DNA of 54,177 bases from Oscillospiraceae bacterium (lineage in GTDB: Bacteria > Bacillota > Clostridia > Oscillospirales > Oscillospiraceae), in assembly GCA_021771265.1 (NCBI GenBank), contig JAETPK010000005.1:1-54177 (forward strand), in the 5' to 3' direction. Both the position numbers and the translations under genes were made by a program. Below, in pieces: positions 26,401 through 34,818 of this stretch. Position 1 is the stretch's first letter. Each line of letters starts with the position of its first letter. The notes under the pieces were generated by a model that made no database searches, was not told where the DNA came from, and was given only the letters and a program-made list of their open reading frames with translations.

Positions 26401-26433
26401 ATCGTTTGTCAGGCACATGTCCTGCCAAACGAT
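26401..26433 (+). promoter_or_regulatory. stable hairpin in the rel-dtd gap
   Basis: ATCGTTTG-T-CAGG pairs with CCTG-C-CAAACGAT (12 bp and one mismatch, 7-base loop). No T-run follows, so it is more likely an mRNA processing or attenuation structure than a terminator. Confidence 0.4.
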
Positions 26434-26482
26434 CATGGAACATTTATTCACTTTTGGTTGATTAAGAAAAAGGAGAACGACC

Positions 26483-26926
26483 ATGCGCGCTGTTGTCACC
26501 CGTGTGCACCACGCCTCCGTCACCATTGACGGCCAGATCCACGGTCAGATCGGCCAGGGCTTTCTGGTGCTGCTGGGCGTCGGCCCCAACGACACCCACG
26601 AAACCGCCGTGAAGCTGGCGGACAAGATCTGCAACCTGCGGGTATTTGAGGACGAAAACGACAAGATGAACCTGAATCTGGAGCAGGTGGGAGGCGGTCT
26701 TTTGGTCATCTCCCAGTTCACCCTGTACGCCGACACCTCCTCCCGCCGCCCCGGCTTTTCCGGCGCTGCCAAGCCCGACCTGGCCATTCCCCTGTACGAG
26801 GACTTCATGGCCCGCTGCCGGGAGCGGGGCTTCCCTGTGGAGCACGGGGAGTTCGGCGCCAAAATGGAAGTGGATTCCCTGAATCACGGTCCCGTCACCA
26901 TCCTGTTTGACACGGACCGGCCCTGA
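26483..26926 (+). CDS. dtd: D-aminoacyl-tRNA deacylase
   Basis: Removes D-amino acids (and Gly from tRNA-Ala) mis-attached to tRNA. The 147-residue protein has the two active-site motifs SQFTLYAD and NHGPVTI and the start MRAVVTRVHHASVTIDG that marks the family. AAGGAG lies 7 bases before the ATG. It is followed by the MBL hydrolase after 18 bp, so an operon dtd-MBL-hemZ-kinase is likely. Confidence 0.96.
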   Translation: MRAVVTRVHHASVTIDGQIHGQIGQGFLVLLGVGPNDTHETAVKLADKICNLRVFEDENDKMNLNLEQVGGGLLVISQFTLYADTSSRRPGFSGAAKPDLAIPLYEDFMARCRERGFPVEHGEFGAKMEVDSLNHGPVTILFDTDRP

Positions 26927-26944
26927 GTTTTTTCGGAGGTCATT

Positions 26945-27559
26945 ATGGAAATCAAGACTCTGCAGGTGGGTCCCATCGGGACCAACTGCTATCTTCTCTG
27001 CGATGAAACAGCACAGCGCTGCGCCGTCATCGACCCCGGCGGAGACCCCCTGACGGTGGCCGCCGCCGTGAAGGACACCGGCTGCGCCCCCGCCGCTATT
27101 TTGCTGACCCACGGCCATTACGACCACACCGGCGCCGTGGCGGAGCTTCAGGCCAAGTGGCCCCAGGTGCCTGTGTACCTGAACCGCCGGGACCAGTACG
27201 AGGGCGACGCCTACCTCCAGCAGCTGTTCCCCCCGGTGGCAGGCACCCGGAGCTACGACGAGGGCGACACCATCACCGTGGGCAGCCTGACCCTTTCCGT
27301 CCTGGCCACGCCCGGCCACAGCGAGGGCGGCGTCACCCTCCGGTGCGGAGACGTCCTTTTCTGCGGGGACACCCTGTTTGCCGGCTCCTGCGGCCGGACG
27401 GATTTCCCCGGCGGCAGCGTGAAAAAGATCATGGCCTCCCTGAAGCGGCTGGGAAGCCTGGAGGGGGACCTGAAGGTGTACCCCGGCCATATGGAGCCCA
27501 GCACCCTGGAGCGGGAGCGGGCCTGGAACCCCTATCTCATCCAGGCCATGAACGGATAA
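26945..27559 (+). CDS. metallo-beta-lactamase fold hydrolase (glyoxalase II-like)
   Basis: A 204-residue MBL-fold protein with the zinc motif THGHYDH, a later His in ATPGHSEGG, Asp in FCGDTLFAGSCGRTDF and YPGHME. These match the YcbL/GloB-like hydroxyacylglutathione hydrolase branch, which in Gram-positives acts on undefined thioesters. TCGGAGG precedes the ATG. It sits between dtd and hemZ, the usual clostridial place. Confidence 0.9.
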   Translation: MEIKTLQVGPIGTNCYLLCDETAQRCAVIDPGGDPLTVAAAVKDTGCAPAAILLTHGHYDHTGAVAELQAKWPQVPVYLNRRDQYEGDAYLQQLFPPVAGTRSYDEGDTITVGSLTLSVLATPGHSEGGVTLRCGDVLFCGDTLFAGSCGRTDFPGGSVKKIMASLKRLGSLEGDLKVYPGHMEPSTLERERAWNPYLIQAMNG

Positions 27560-27568
27560 GGAACAGAT

Positions 27569-29044
27569 ATGAAACTGGAATTGAGAGGCCACGATGAGCG
27601 GTACGTGGTGGAACAGAGCCTCATGAACCTGTTCCCCGGAGAAAAGCCCGTCTATGCGCCCATTTTGCCCGGGGATGACACCTGGGCCATTGTGTCCCTG
27701 GGGGAGGAGGCCGGGCGGTGCCATGTGACCGTGGAACTGTGCTTCCACGGCCAGGCGCTGCCGTACAGCTATGACTGCCCCCTCTCCGGCACGAACTTTG
27801 AAAAAGAGGGCCAGCGGCGCCACGCCATCGGAGCCGCCTTTTTCCTGGCGGCCCGGACCCTCACCGGCGTGACGCCTCCCTGGGGCATGCTCACCGGCGT
27901 CCGGCCTGATAAGCCCGTCACCTGGGCCCTTTCGCAGGGCAAAAGCCCTGCCCAGGCCCGGGCCATGCTGGAGAGCGAATATTTTGTCACCCCCGACCGG
28001 GCCGCCCTGGCGGTGGAGACCGGCGCCCAGGCGTTCCGGGCCGCCCGGGGACTGGCGCCCCGGGACATCGCCGTGTACGTGGGCATTCCCTTCTGTCCCA
28101 CCCGCTGTGCCTACTGCTCCTTTGTGAGCCAGTCGGTGGAAAGGAGCTTTTCCCTGGTGCCGCCCTATGTGGACGCCCTGGTGGAGGAGATCCGCTCCGG
28201 CGGGCGGATGGTGCGGGAGCAGGGCCTGCGGTGCCGGGCCTTCTACATGGGCGGCGGCACTCCCACCACGCTGACGGCGGAGCAGATGGACCGGGTGCTG
28301 ACGGCCTTTGAGGAGGCCTTTGACCGCTCCGCCTGTGATGAGGTCACTGTGGAGGCCGGCCGGCCCGACACCATCACCGCCGAAAAGCTGGCGGTTTTAA
28401 AAGCCCACGGGGTGGACCGGGTGTCCGTGAATCCCCAGACCATGGAGGACCATGTCCTTCGGGCTATCGGCCGCCGCCACACCGCCGCGGAGCTGTCCGC
28501 CGCCATGGAGCTGGTGGGAAAATACGACTTTCCCCATGTGAACATGGATCTGATCGCGGGCCTGCCGGAGGACACGCCCGAGGGCTTCCGCCGGTCCCTG
28601 GACGCCTGCATCGCCTTTGGCACGGACAATGTCACCGTCCACACCCTGGCGCTGAAAAAGGGCAGCCGCATCCTGCTGGAGGGGCTGCGCATCCCCGCCC
28701 CCGAGGCGGTGGCGGACATGCTGGACTACGCCGCCCCCACCCTCCGCACCGCCGGCTTTTCCCCCTACTACCTGTACCGGCAGAAATACATGTCCGGCAG
28801 CTTTGAGAACATCGGCTGGAGCCGCGCCGGCGCCCAGTGCCTGTACAACATCTATATCATGTCGGAGCTGTGCTCCATTTTGTCCTTCGGCGCCGGTGGG
28901 TCCACGAAAATGGTGGAGCCGGGCACCAACCACATCGAGCGGGCATTCAACCTGAAATATCCCAAGGAGTACACGGAACGGCCGGAAAAGAGCCTTGCCA
29001 ACCAGGCGGCCTTCGCCGCGTTCTACAACAATCTGGACCTTTGA
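27569..29044 (+). CDS. hemZ: HemZ-type coproporphyrinogen III dehydrogenase-like radical SAM protein
   Basis: A 491-residue radical SAM enzyme. The cluster motif is CPTRCAYCSF (about residue 174 on), preceded by VYVGIPF, with the HemN-family MGGGTPTTL and the SVNPQTM and NMDLIAGLPEDT strands. The N-terminal extension of about 150 residues with GVRPDKP is typical of HemZ. True haem synthesis in this organism is not shown by the window; many clostridial HemZ have no proven role. It starts 10 bp after the MBL gene. Confidence 0.9.
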   Translation: MKLELRGHDERYVVEQSLMNLFPGEKPVYAPILPGDDTWAIVSLGEEAGRCHVTVELCFHGQALPYSYDCPLSGTNFEKEGQRRHAIGAAFFLAARTLTGVTPPWGMLTGVRPDKPVTWALSQGKSPAQARAMLESEYFVTPDRAALAVETGAQAFRAARGLAPRDIAVYVGIPFCPTRCAYCSFVSQSVERSFSLVPPYVDALVEEIRSGGRMVREQGLRCRAFYMGGGTPTTLTAEQMDRVLTAFEEAFDRSACDEVTVEAGRPDTITAEKLAVLKAHGVDRVSVNPQTMEDHVLRAIGRRHTAAELSAAMELVGKYDFPHVNMDLIAGLPEDTPEGFRRSLDACIAFGTDNVTVHTLALKKGSRILLEGLRIPAPEAVADMLDYAAPTLRTAGFSPYYLYRQKYMSGSFENIGWSRAGAQCLYNIYIMSELCSILSFGAGGSTKMVEPGTNHIERAFNLKYPKEYTERPEKSLANQAAFAAFYNNLDL

Positions 29045-29058
29045 AAGGAGCGTTTTCC

Positions 29059-29994
29059 ATGGCGTATTCTCTGAAGCAGCTGAATGAAGGCATTCGCAGC
29101 GACCCCCAGGCCTTTGTGGACGAGTGCGACGCCGCTTTCCACAAAAAGGTGGAGACCGCGGCCCAGAAGATCGCCGACCACCGGGCCGAATCCCGCATCA
29201 TCCTGCTGTCCGGCCCCTCTGGGTCCGGCAAGACCACCACGGCGTTGAAGATCGAGGAGCAGCTGGAAAAAATGGGCATTGAGACCCATACGGTGTCCAT
29301 GGACAACTATTTCAACACCATCGACCCGGAGACGGCTCCCCGAAACCGGGAGGGCGCCATTGACTATGAGTCCCCCTTCTGCCTGGATGTGGATCTTTTA
29401 AACCGCCACTTCGCCATGCTGGACCGGGGCGAGACCATCCACGTGCCCAAATACGAGTTCTCCCGGCAGATGCGCTCGGACATCCTGTCCCAGCCCATGC
29501 GTCTGGGGTCTGACGAGCTGGCCATTTTCGAGGGCATCCACGCCCTGAACGACATCATCGTGGGCAAGAATCCCCGGGCCTTCAAGCTGTATATCGCCGC
29601 CCGCAGCAGTCTGCGGGACGAGGACGGCTCCGTGGTGTTTGACCACGCCTGGCTGCGGCTGTGCCGCCGCATCGTCCGGGATTATCAGTTCCGGGGCAGC
29701 GACGCCGCGTTCACTCTGAAGATGTGGTCCAATGTCCGCCGGGGCGAAAAGCTGTACATCTCTCCCTACAAGGAGAACGCCAATTTGATGTTTGATTCCT
29801 CTCTGGCCTTTGAGTTCGCCGTCCTCAAGCCCATGGTGGTGCCGCTGCTGGAGGCCATCCCCGCCGGGAAGTACAGCGTGGTGGACGACATGCTGCGGGG
29901 CTTTGAGAAAATCGAACCCCTGGAGGCCAAGTACGTGGCCTCCGATTCCCTGGCCCGGGAATTCATCGGCGGCTCCATTTACGACAATCACTGA
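29059..29994 (+). CDS. uridine-kinase-like nucleoside kinase
   Basis: A 311-residue P-loop kinase of the phosphoribulokinase/uridine kinase superfamily: Walker A LSGPSGSGKTTT (about 50-61), SMDNYF after it, PKYEFSRQ and FEGIHALND. It has a short N-terminal extension and is longer than Udk (about 210), as in the clostridial nucleoside kinase family usually found at this place. GAAAGGAG precedes the ATG at 29059. Substrate is unproven. Confidence 0.87.
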   Translation: MAYSLKQLNEGIRSDPQAFVDECDAAFHKKVETAAQKIADHRAESRIILLSGPSGSGKTTTALKIEEQLEKMGIETHTVSMDNYFNTIDPETAPRNREGAIDYESPFCLDVDLLNRHFAMLDRGETIHVPKYEFSRQMRSDILSQPMRLGSDELAIFEGIHALNDIIVGKNPRAFKLYIAARSSLRDEDGSVVFDHAWLRLCRRIVRDYQFRGSDAAFTLKMWSNVRRGEKLYISPYKENANLMFDSSLAFEFAVLKPMVVPLLEAIPAGKYSVVDDMLRGFEKIEPLEAKYVASDSLAREFIGGSIYDNH

Positions 29995-30049
29995 GCGCTC
30001 CCACCTTTGATCTTATGGGCAGTCCGCCCGCCATGTCAGGAGGTTTTTC

Positions 30050-30442
30050 ATGAACGAAACGTTGCAGGAACTGCTGCGCACCATCCAGCGTACCGCCGGC
30101 CAGGTCAGTGACACCGCTGCCGACGCCGCCTATGGCGTGGGCAAAAAGGCGGAGGCACTGCTGTCCACCGCCAAGCTGAACATCCGGGCGGCGGACCTGA
30201 AGTCTCAGATCGGCGCCCAGATGAAAACCGTGGGCGAGATGATCTACGCCACCCACACCGGCACCCCCACGGATTCCGATGTCCTGCTGGACAAGCTCCA
30301 GGAGATCGATGACCTCAATGCCCGTCTGGCGGAGGTAAACGCCCTGCTGGGCCGCCGGGAAGAAGCCGCCCGGTGCTCCGTCTGCGGCGCCGTGAACCGG
30401 GAGGGCGACCAGTTCTGCCGGGAATGCGGCGCGAAGCTGTAA
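30050..30442 (+). CDS. small zinc-ribbon protein with helical N terminus
   Basis: A 130-residue protein: an amphipathic helical region (residues 1-105) and a C-terminal zinc ribbon CSVCGAVNREGDQFCRECG. I do not recognise a named family; similar proteins occur widely in Clostridia. AGGAGG precedes the ATG. It lies 13 bp upstream of the purine nucleoside phosphorylase gene and may share its mRNA. Confidence 0.8.
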   Translation: MNETLQELLRTIQRTAGQVSDTAADAAYGVGKKAEALLSTAKLNIRAADLKSQIGAQMKTVGEMIYATHTGTPTDSDVLLDKLQEIDDLNARLAEVNALLGRREEAARCSVCGAVNREGDQFCRECGAKL

Positions 30443-30454
30443 AGGAGGCCCTGT

Positions 30455-31282
30455 ATGGAACTGTATACCTATGCGCAGTATGAGGCCAGCGCCCAGGCGC
30501 TGCGGCAGCGGCTGGGCGACTTTCGCCCCCAGGTACTGCTGATCCTGGGCTCCGGCCTGGGTGCTTTGGGTGACGCCGTGGAGGACCCCATCGTGGTCCC
30601 TTACGACGAGGTGCCCCATATGAAGTTTTCCACCGCTCCCGGCCACAAGGGACGCTTTCTGTTCGGCCAGCTGTCCGGTAAGCGGGTAGCCGTCATGCAG
30701 GGCCGCCTTCATACCTATGAGGGCTGGTCTTTCGCGGATGTGGCCTATCCCGTGCGGGTGCTGCGGCTGCTGGGCGCGGAGACCCTGGTGGTCACCAACG
30801 CCGCCGGCGCCGTGAACCAGACGTTCTCCGTGGGAGACATCATGCTCATCACGGACCATATCAAGCTCTTCGGCGTCAGCCCCCTGTGCGGCGCCAATGT
30901 GGACGAGTTCGGCCCCCGCTTCCCGGACATGAGCCGGGTATACACCCCCGCTTTGCGGGATGTAGCCCGGCAGGCCGCCAAGGCCCTGGACATTCCCCTG
31001 CGGGAGGGCGTCTACATGTATTTCCCCGGTCCTCAGTACGAGACTCCCGCCGAGGTCCGGGCCGCCCAGCTGCTGGGTGCCGACGCCGTGGGCATGTCCA
31101 CGGTGCCGGAGGCCATCGTGGCTGGCCACTGCGGCATGCGGGTGCTGGGCTTCACCCTGTGCACCAACATGGCCGCCGGCGTGCTGAACCAGCCCCTCTC
31201 CGGCGAAGAGGTCATCGCCGCCGGTCAGGCGGCGGGCCCCCGGTTCTCCGCGTTGGTAAAGGCGTGTCTGGCCCGGTTATAA
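30455..31282 (+). CDS. punA: purine-nucleoside phosphorylase
   Basis: Phosphorolysis of inosine/guanosine in purine salvage. The 275-residue protein has LILGSGLGALGD, the phosphate-binding GRLHTYEGWS, VTNAAGAVN and the signature YFPGPQYETPAEVR of the trimeric class. Length is normal. AAAGGAGG precedes the ATG. Together with the kinase two genes upstream it suggests nucleoside salvage. Confidence 0.96.
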   Translation: MELYTYAQYEASAQALRQRLGDFRPQVLLILGSGLGALGDAVEDPIVVPYDEVPHMKFSTAPGHKGRFLFGQLSGKRVAVMQGRLHTYEGWSFADVAYPVRVLRLLGAETLVVTNAAGAVNQTFSVGDIMLITDHIKLFGVSPLCGANVDEFGPRFPDMSRVYTPALRDVARQAAKALDIPLREGVYMYFPGPQYETPAEVRAAQLLGADAVGMSTVPEAIVAGHCGMRVLGFTLCTNMAAGVLNQPLSGEEVIAAGQAAGPRFSALVKACLARL

Positions 31283-31356
31283 GGCGCCGCCTTTTTCCAT
31301 AGAGTAATTGAGAACCCATCCAGCGCATCTTTCTGTGATTTCGAGGTAAATTTTTC

Positions 31357-32967
31357 ATGTCCAATCAAAAAAAGCAGTCCTTTTTAGGCGGCGCCGCCAT
31401 TTTGGCCTCCGCCGTGGCCATTGTGAAGATCATCGGCGCGTTTTACAAGCTGCCGCTGAACAACATTCTGGGCGATATCGGCAAGACCTATTTCAACACC
31501 GCCTATGAGATCTACAACGTTTTGCTGACCATTTCCACGGCGGGCCTTCCCCTGGCCATCTCCAAGCTGACCAGCCAGGCCCACGCCCAGGGCAGGGAGA
31601 ACCAGAAGCAGAAGATCTTCCGCACCGCCATCTGGCTGTTTTTCGCGCTGGGCCTGGCGGGCTCGCTGCTGATGTTCTTCGGGGCGGAGCAGCTGGCGGC
31701 CTTCCAGAACAACGAGATGGCCAGCCAGCCCATCCGGGCCCTGGCCCCCGCCGTGTTCTGCGTGTGCCTGCTGGCCTGCATGCGGGGCTACACCCAGGGG
31801 CAGGGCAACATGACGCCCACCGCCATCTCCCAGGTGCTGGAGGCCCTGTGCAAGGTGGGCATCGGCCTGCCGCTGGCGTGGTATGTACTGCAGTTGGGCT
31901 CCGGCCTGGACATCGGCGCCGCCGGCGCGATCCTGGGCGTCACTGTGGGGACCATCATCTCCATGTGCTTCCTGGTGGCCTATCTGCTGACCCACCGGAG
32001 CCGTGAGAAGGCGCTGGACGTGCCCGGCAGCAGCGGCGCCATCATGAAGAGCATCCTGGCCATCGGCATCCCCATCACCCTCAGCAACTCCGCCATGAGC
32101 ATCATCACCATGATCGACACCAAGATCATTCTTGGGCGGCTGCAAAGTGGCCTGGGCCTGACGGAGGTGGCGGCGTCCGCCCTGAAGGGCCAGTACTCCT
32201 ACGCCATGGACATGGTGAACATGGTGGCCTCCTTCGTCTATCCCGTCACCATGAGCCTGATCCCCTTCGCGGCGGCGGCGCTGGCGAAAAAGGACTACGC
32301 GGGCGCGAACCGCACCATCTCCACCTCCTTCCGCATCATCGCCATGCTGGCTCTGCCGGCGGGCGTGGGCCTCAGCGCCCTGGCCACCCCAATTATGGTG
32401 CTGGTGCTGCCCGCCCAGTACGAGGGGGCCCTGGCGGCGGGACCCCATCTGCGGGTCCTGGGCATCGCGGGCATTTTTGTCTGCCTGATGATCCTGACCA
32501 ACGCTATTTTGCAGACCTACGGCAAGGAGAAGTTGCCCATCTTCACCGTCGTCCTCGGCGGCCTCACCAAGATCGTCATGAATTATATCCTGGTGGGGAA
32601 CCCTGATATCAACATCCACGGCGCGCCGATTTCTACCCTTTGCTGCTATATGGTGATCGTGGTGCTGAACCTGTTCTTCGTCTGGAAATACTCGCCGGAG
32701 AAGCCGAAATATCTCCAACTCTTCGCCAAGCCCATTCTGGCTTCCCTGTTGATGGGCGGCGCGGCCTGGGCGGTGTACGGCTTTGCGTCCCGGGCCCTCA
32801 GCGGCCATTCCGCCTATATGGCCAACGCGGCTGCAACGCTGTGTGGCATTCTGGCTGGCGTAGTGGTATACGCTGTGCTGATCATTGCCCTGCGCATCCT
32901 GCGGGCAGATGACGTGCGCTCCATCCCCAAGGGGGAGATGCTTATTAAACTTCTGCACTTGAAATGA
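31357..32967 (+). CDS. MurJ/SpoVB-like polysaccharide flippase (YabM position)
   Basis: A 536-residue integral membrane protein with about 14 helices of the MOP superfamily (SpoVB / YabM / MurJ). The opening FLGGAAILASAVAIVKIIGAFYKLPL is typical. It would flip lipid-linked wall or spore-envelope precursors. It begins the cluster yabM-yabN(mazG)-hup-yabO-yabP-yabQ-divIC-yabR, the same order as in B. subtilis after spoVT apart from hup, so it corresponds to YabM. GAGG lies about 10 bases before the ATG. Confidence 0.9.
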   Translation: MSNQKKQSFLGGAAILASAVAIVKIIGAFYKLPLNNILGDIGKTYFNTAYEIYNVLLTISTAGLPLAISKLTSQAHAQGRENQKQKIFRTAIWLFFALGLAGSLLMFFGAEQLAAFQNNEMASQPIRALAPAVFCVCLLACMRGYTQGQGNMTPTAISQVLEALCKVGIGLPLAWYVLQLGSGLDIGAAGAILGVTVGTIISMCFLVAYLLTHRSREKALDVPGSSGAIMKSILAIGIPITLSNSAMSIITMIDTKIILGRLQSGLGLTEVAASALKGQYSYAMDMVNMVASFVYPVTMSLIPFAAAALAKKDYAGANRTISTSFRIIAMLALPAGVGLSALATPIMVLVLPAQYEGALAAGPHLRVLGIAGIFVCLMILTNAILQTYGKEKLPIFTVVLGGLTKIVMNYILVGNPDINIHGAPISTLCCYMVIVVLNLFFVWKYSPEKPKYLQLFAKPILASLLMGGAAWAVYGFASRALSGHSAYMANAAATLCGILAGVVVYAVLIIALRILRADDVRSIPKGEMLIKLLHLK

Positions 32968-33025
32968 GAGATTTTTGGGAAAATTCCCTTCCTTCAATGA
33001 ATTATCTTGCAAAGGCAGGCAATGT

Positions 33026-33832
33026 ATGGTAGATTTTCAATGTAAGCACCGCTATGACTGGGCGGATTTTCTCCAGATCATGCGGCTTCTTCGGTCTCCT
33101 GGGGGCTGCCCCTGGGACGCCGAGCAGACCCACCAGTCCATCCGCCGGAATTTTCTGGAGGAGACCTATGAGGCGCTGGACGCCTTGGACCGGGACGACC
33201 CGGTGGATATGTGCGAGGAGCTGGGGGACGTTTTGATGCAGGTGGTGTTCCACGCCACCATTGAGGAAGAGCGGGGCCGCTTCACCATGGCGGACGTGGT
33301 GGACGGCGTGGCCCAGAAAATGGTGTACCGCCATCCACATGTATTCGGCACCGTCCACGTGGATAATTCCGACCAGGTGCTGGTAAACTGGGAAAAGCTG
33401 AAGCGCACGGAAAAGGGCCAGTCCTCCACGGCTGACGCCATCGAAGCCGTGCCTCACACCCTGCCCGCCCTGTGGCGGGCGGAAAAGGTCCAGAAAAAAG
33501 CCGCCAAGGCGGGCTTTGACTGGGAGGATCCCCTCCAGGCTCTGGACAAGCTGGAGGAGGAGGTGCGGGAGCTCCGCGCCGCCATGGAGTCCGGAACGGC
33601 GGCAGACGCTCCCCACGGCCTCCGGGAGGAGCTGGGCGATGTCCTGTTCATGGCCGCCAAAATCGGTCAGATGAGCGGCACAGACCCGGAGGATGCCCTC
33701 CACCGCTCCTGCGACAAGTTTGACAGCCGTTTCCGCTTTGTAGAGGAAGCAGCGGACAAGCCCCTCTCCGGCTGCGGCGAGGCGGAGCTGCTGGCGCTGT
33801 GGCGGGAGGCCAAAACAAAAGAGAAGTCTTAA
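33026..33832 (+). CDS. mazG: MazG family nucleoside triphosphate pyrophosphohydrolase
   Basis: Hydrolyses non-canonical or excess NTPs to NMP and pyrophosphate. The 268-residue protein has two MazG modules: the first with GGCPWDAEQTH, EETYEAL and EELGDVLMQVVFH, the second with LEEEVRELRAA and EELGDVLFMAAK. The fused N-terminal methylase found in Bacillus YabN is missing. The ATG at 33026 fits the conserved start MVDFQ..YDW; an AAAGG site is about 10 bases upstream. Next to hup and the yabM-like gene. Confidence 0.92.
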   Translation: MVDFQCKHRYDWADFLQIMRLLRSPGGCPWDAEQTHQSIRRNFLEETYEALDALDRDDPVDMCEELGDVLMQVVFHATIEEERGRFTMADVVDGVAQKMVYRHPHVFGTVHVDNSDQVLVNWEKLKRTEKGQSSTADAIEAVPHTLPALWRAEKVQKKAAKAGFDWEDPLQALDKLEEEVRELRAAMESGTAADAPHGLREELGDVLFMAAKIGQMSGTDPEDALHRSCDKFDSRFRFVEEAADKPLSGCGEAELLALWREAKTKEKS

Positions 33833-33891
33833 TCGCGCGTTCCGCGTTAAGAAATAAAACAAGAAGTTAAAATTTCAGGAGGATATGTTCC

Positions 33892-34167
33892 ATGAACAAA
33901 GCTGAACTCATCAATGCCGTTGCCGCTTCCGCGGATGTTTCCAAAAAGGAAGCCGAGGCAGTCGTCTCCGCCACTCTGGACACCATCACCGCCGCTTTGA
34001 AGGAAGGTGAGAAGGTCCAGCTGGTGGGCTTTGGTTCTTTCGAGGTGAAGAAGCGCGCCGCCCGTATCGGCCGCAACCCCAAGACCAAGGAGTCCATCGA
34101 GATCCCCGCTTCCGTGGTGCCCGTGTTCAAGGCCGGCAAGGCTCTGAAGGACAGCATCTCCAAGTAA
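33892..34167 (+). CDS. hup: DNA-binding protein HU
   Basis: A 91-residue nucleoid protein of normal length: [22 protein letters not shown] start and the DNA-binding arm [30 protein letters not shown] precedes the ATG. Insertion between mazG and yabO is the usual clostridial arrangement. Confidence 0.97.
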   Translation: MNKAELINAVAASADVSKKEAEAVVSATLDTITAALKEGEKVQLVGFGSFEVKKRAARIGRNPKTKESIEIPASVVPVFKAGKALKDSISK

Positions 34168-34189
34168 TTCAGGAAATCATCTGGATCAA

Positions 34190-34215
34190 AAAGCTGCCGG
34201 CACAGTGTGCCGGCA
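34190..34215 (+). terminator. hairpin between hup and rqcP
   Basis: CTGCCGGCAC and GTGCCGGCAG form a 10-bp stem with a tiny loop. No T-run; may partly uncouple hup from downstream genes or stabilise its mRNA. Confidence 0.45.
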
Positions 34216-34237
34216 GTCCCTGTTTGGAGGTCATTTC

Positions 34238-34483
34238 ATGCGTTTGGACAAGTATTTGAAGGTCTCCCGTCTCATCAAGCGGCGGACCGTGGCCAATGAG
34301 GCCTGTGACAACGGTCTGGTCACTGTCAACGGCAAGCCCGCCCGGGCCAGCTATGACGTGAAGGTGGGGGACCAGATCTCCCTGCGCTTCGGCCAGCGGA
34401 CGCTGTGCGTGGAGGTGGTATCCGTCCAGGAGACCGTGAAGCAGGCCGACGCGGTAACGCTGTACCGGGAGATCGGCCGGTAA
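34238..34483 (+). CDS. rqcP: S4-domain RNA-binding protein RqcP (YabO)
   Basis: An 81-residue protein that is nearly all S4 domain: MRLDKYLKVSRLIKRRTVANE and the later GKPARASYDVKVGD. It matches B. subtilis YabO, which binds the 50S-peptidyl-tRNA complex and helps RqcH in ribosome quality control. TTGGAGG lies 8 bases before the ATG at 34238. Position before yabP is conserved. Confidence 0.92.
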   Translation: MRLDKYLKVSRLIKRRTVANEACDNGLVTVNGKPARASYDVKVGDQISLRFGQRTLCVEVVSVQETVKQADAVTLYREIGR

Positions 34484-34509
34484 TATTTCGTCCCGTCCGC
34501 CCATATCAT
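34480..34509 (+). promoter_or_regulatory. sigma-E-like promoter for yabPQ
   Basis: GTAATATT (34480-34487), 14 bp, CATATCAT (34502-34509): 13 of 16 matches to the Bacillus sigma-E pattern GTCATATT, 14 bp, CATACAAT. B. subtilis yabP and yabQ are sigma-E dependent, so position and identity agree. Confidence 0.65.
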
Positions 34510-34532
34510 GGGGACAGGGGAGGGACGATGAA

Positions 34533-34814
34533 ATGAACGATTTTACTGGCGTACCCGCCGCCGGCCACCGCCTGGAGCTGGTGGGCCGGGAAAGGCTCAC
34601 CGTCTCCGGGGTGGAGGACGTGGAGCGGTTCGACGAAAACGGCATCGTCATGTCCACCTCCGCCGGCGTTCTGGTGGTCACCGGAGAGGATCTGCACATC
34701 GGCAAGCTGTCCCTGGATGGGGGAGAGCTCCATGTGGACGGCCGCATCGACTCTGTTGCCTATGAGGAGGGCGGCAGGGAGCAGGGCGGCTTCCTCCGGC
34801 GCCTGTTCGGGTAA
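34533..34814 (+). CDS. yabP: sporulation protein YabP
   Basis: A 93-residue protein of the YabP/YqfC family, with the family's small beta-rich core (LTVSGVEDVERFDENGIVM, GEDLHIGKLSLDGGELHVDGRI). Needed for spore formation in Bacillus; molecular role unclear. GGGAGGGACG precedes the ATG. It is preceded by a sigma-E-like promoter and followed 4 bp later by yabQ. Confidence 0.9.
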   Translation: MNDFTGVPAAGHRLELVGRERLTVSGVEDVERFDENGIVMSTSAGVLVVTGEDLHIGKLSLDGGELHVDGRIDSVAYEEGGREQGGFLRRLFG

Positions 34815-34818
34815 GGCC

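Noticed and set aside
24661-26526. 621-codon minus-strand frame opposite rel
   Set aside because: Same shadow effect; rel on the plus strand has every expected domain.
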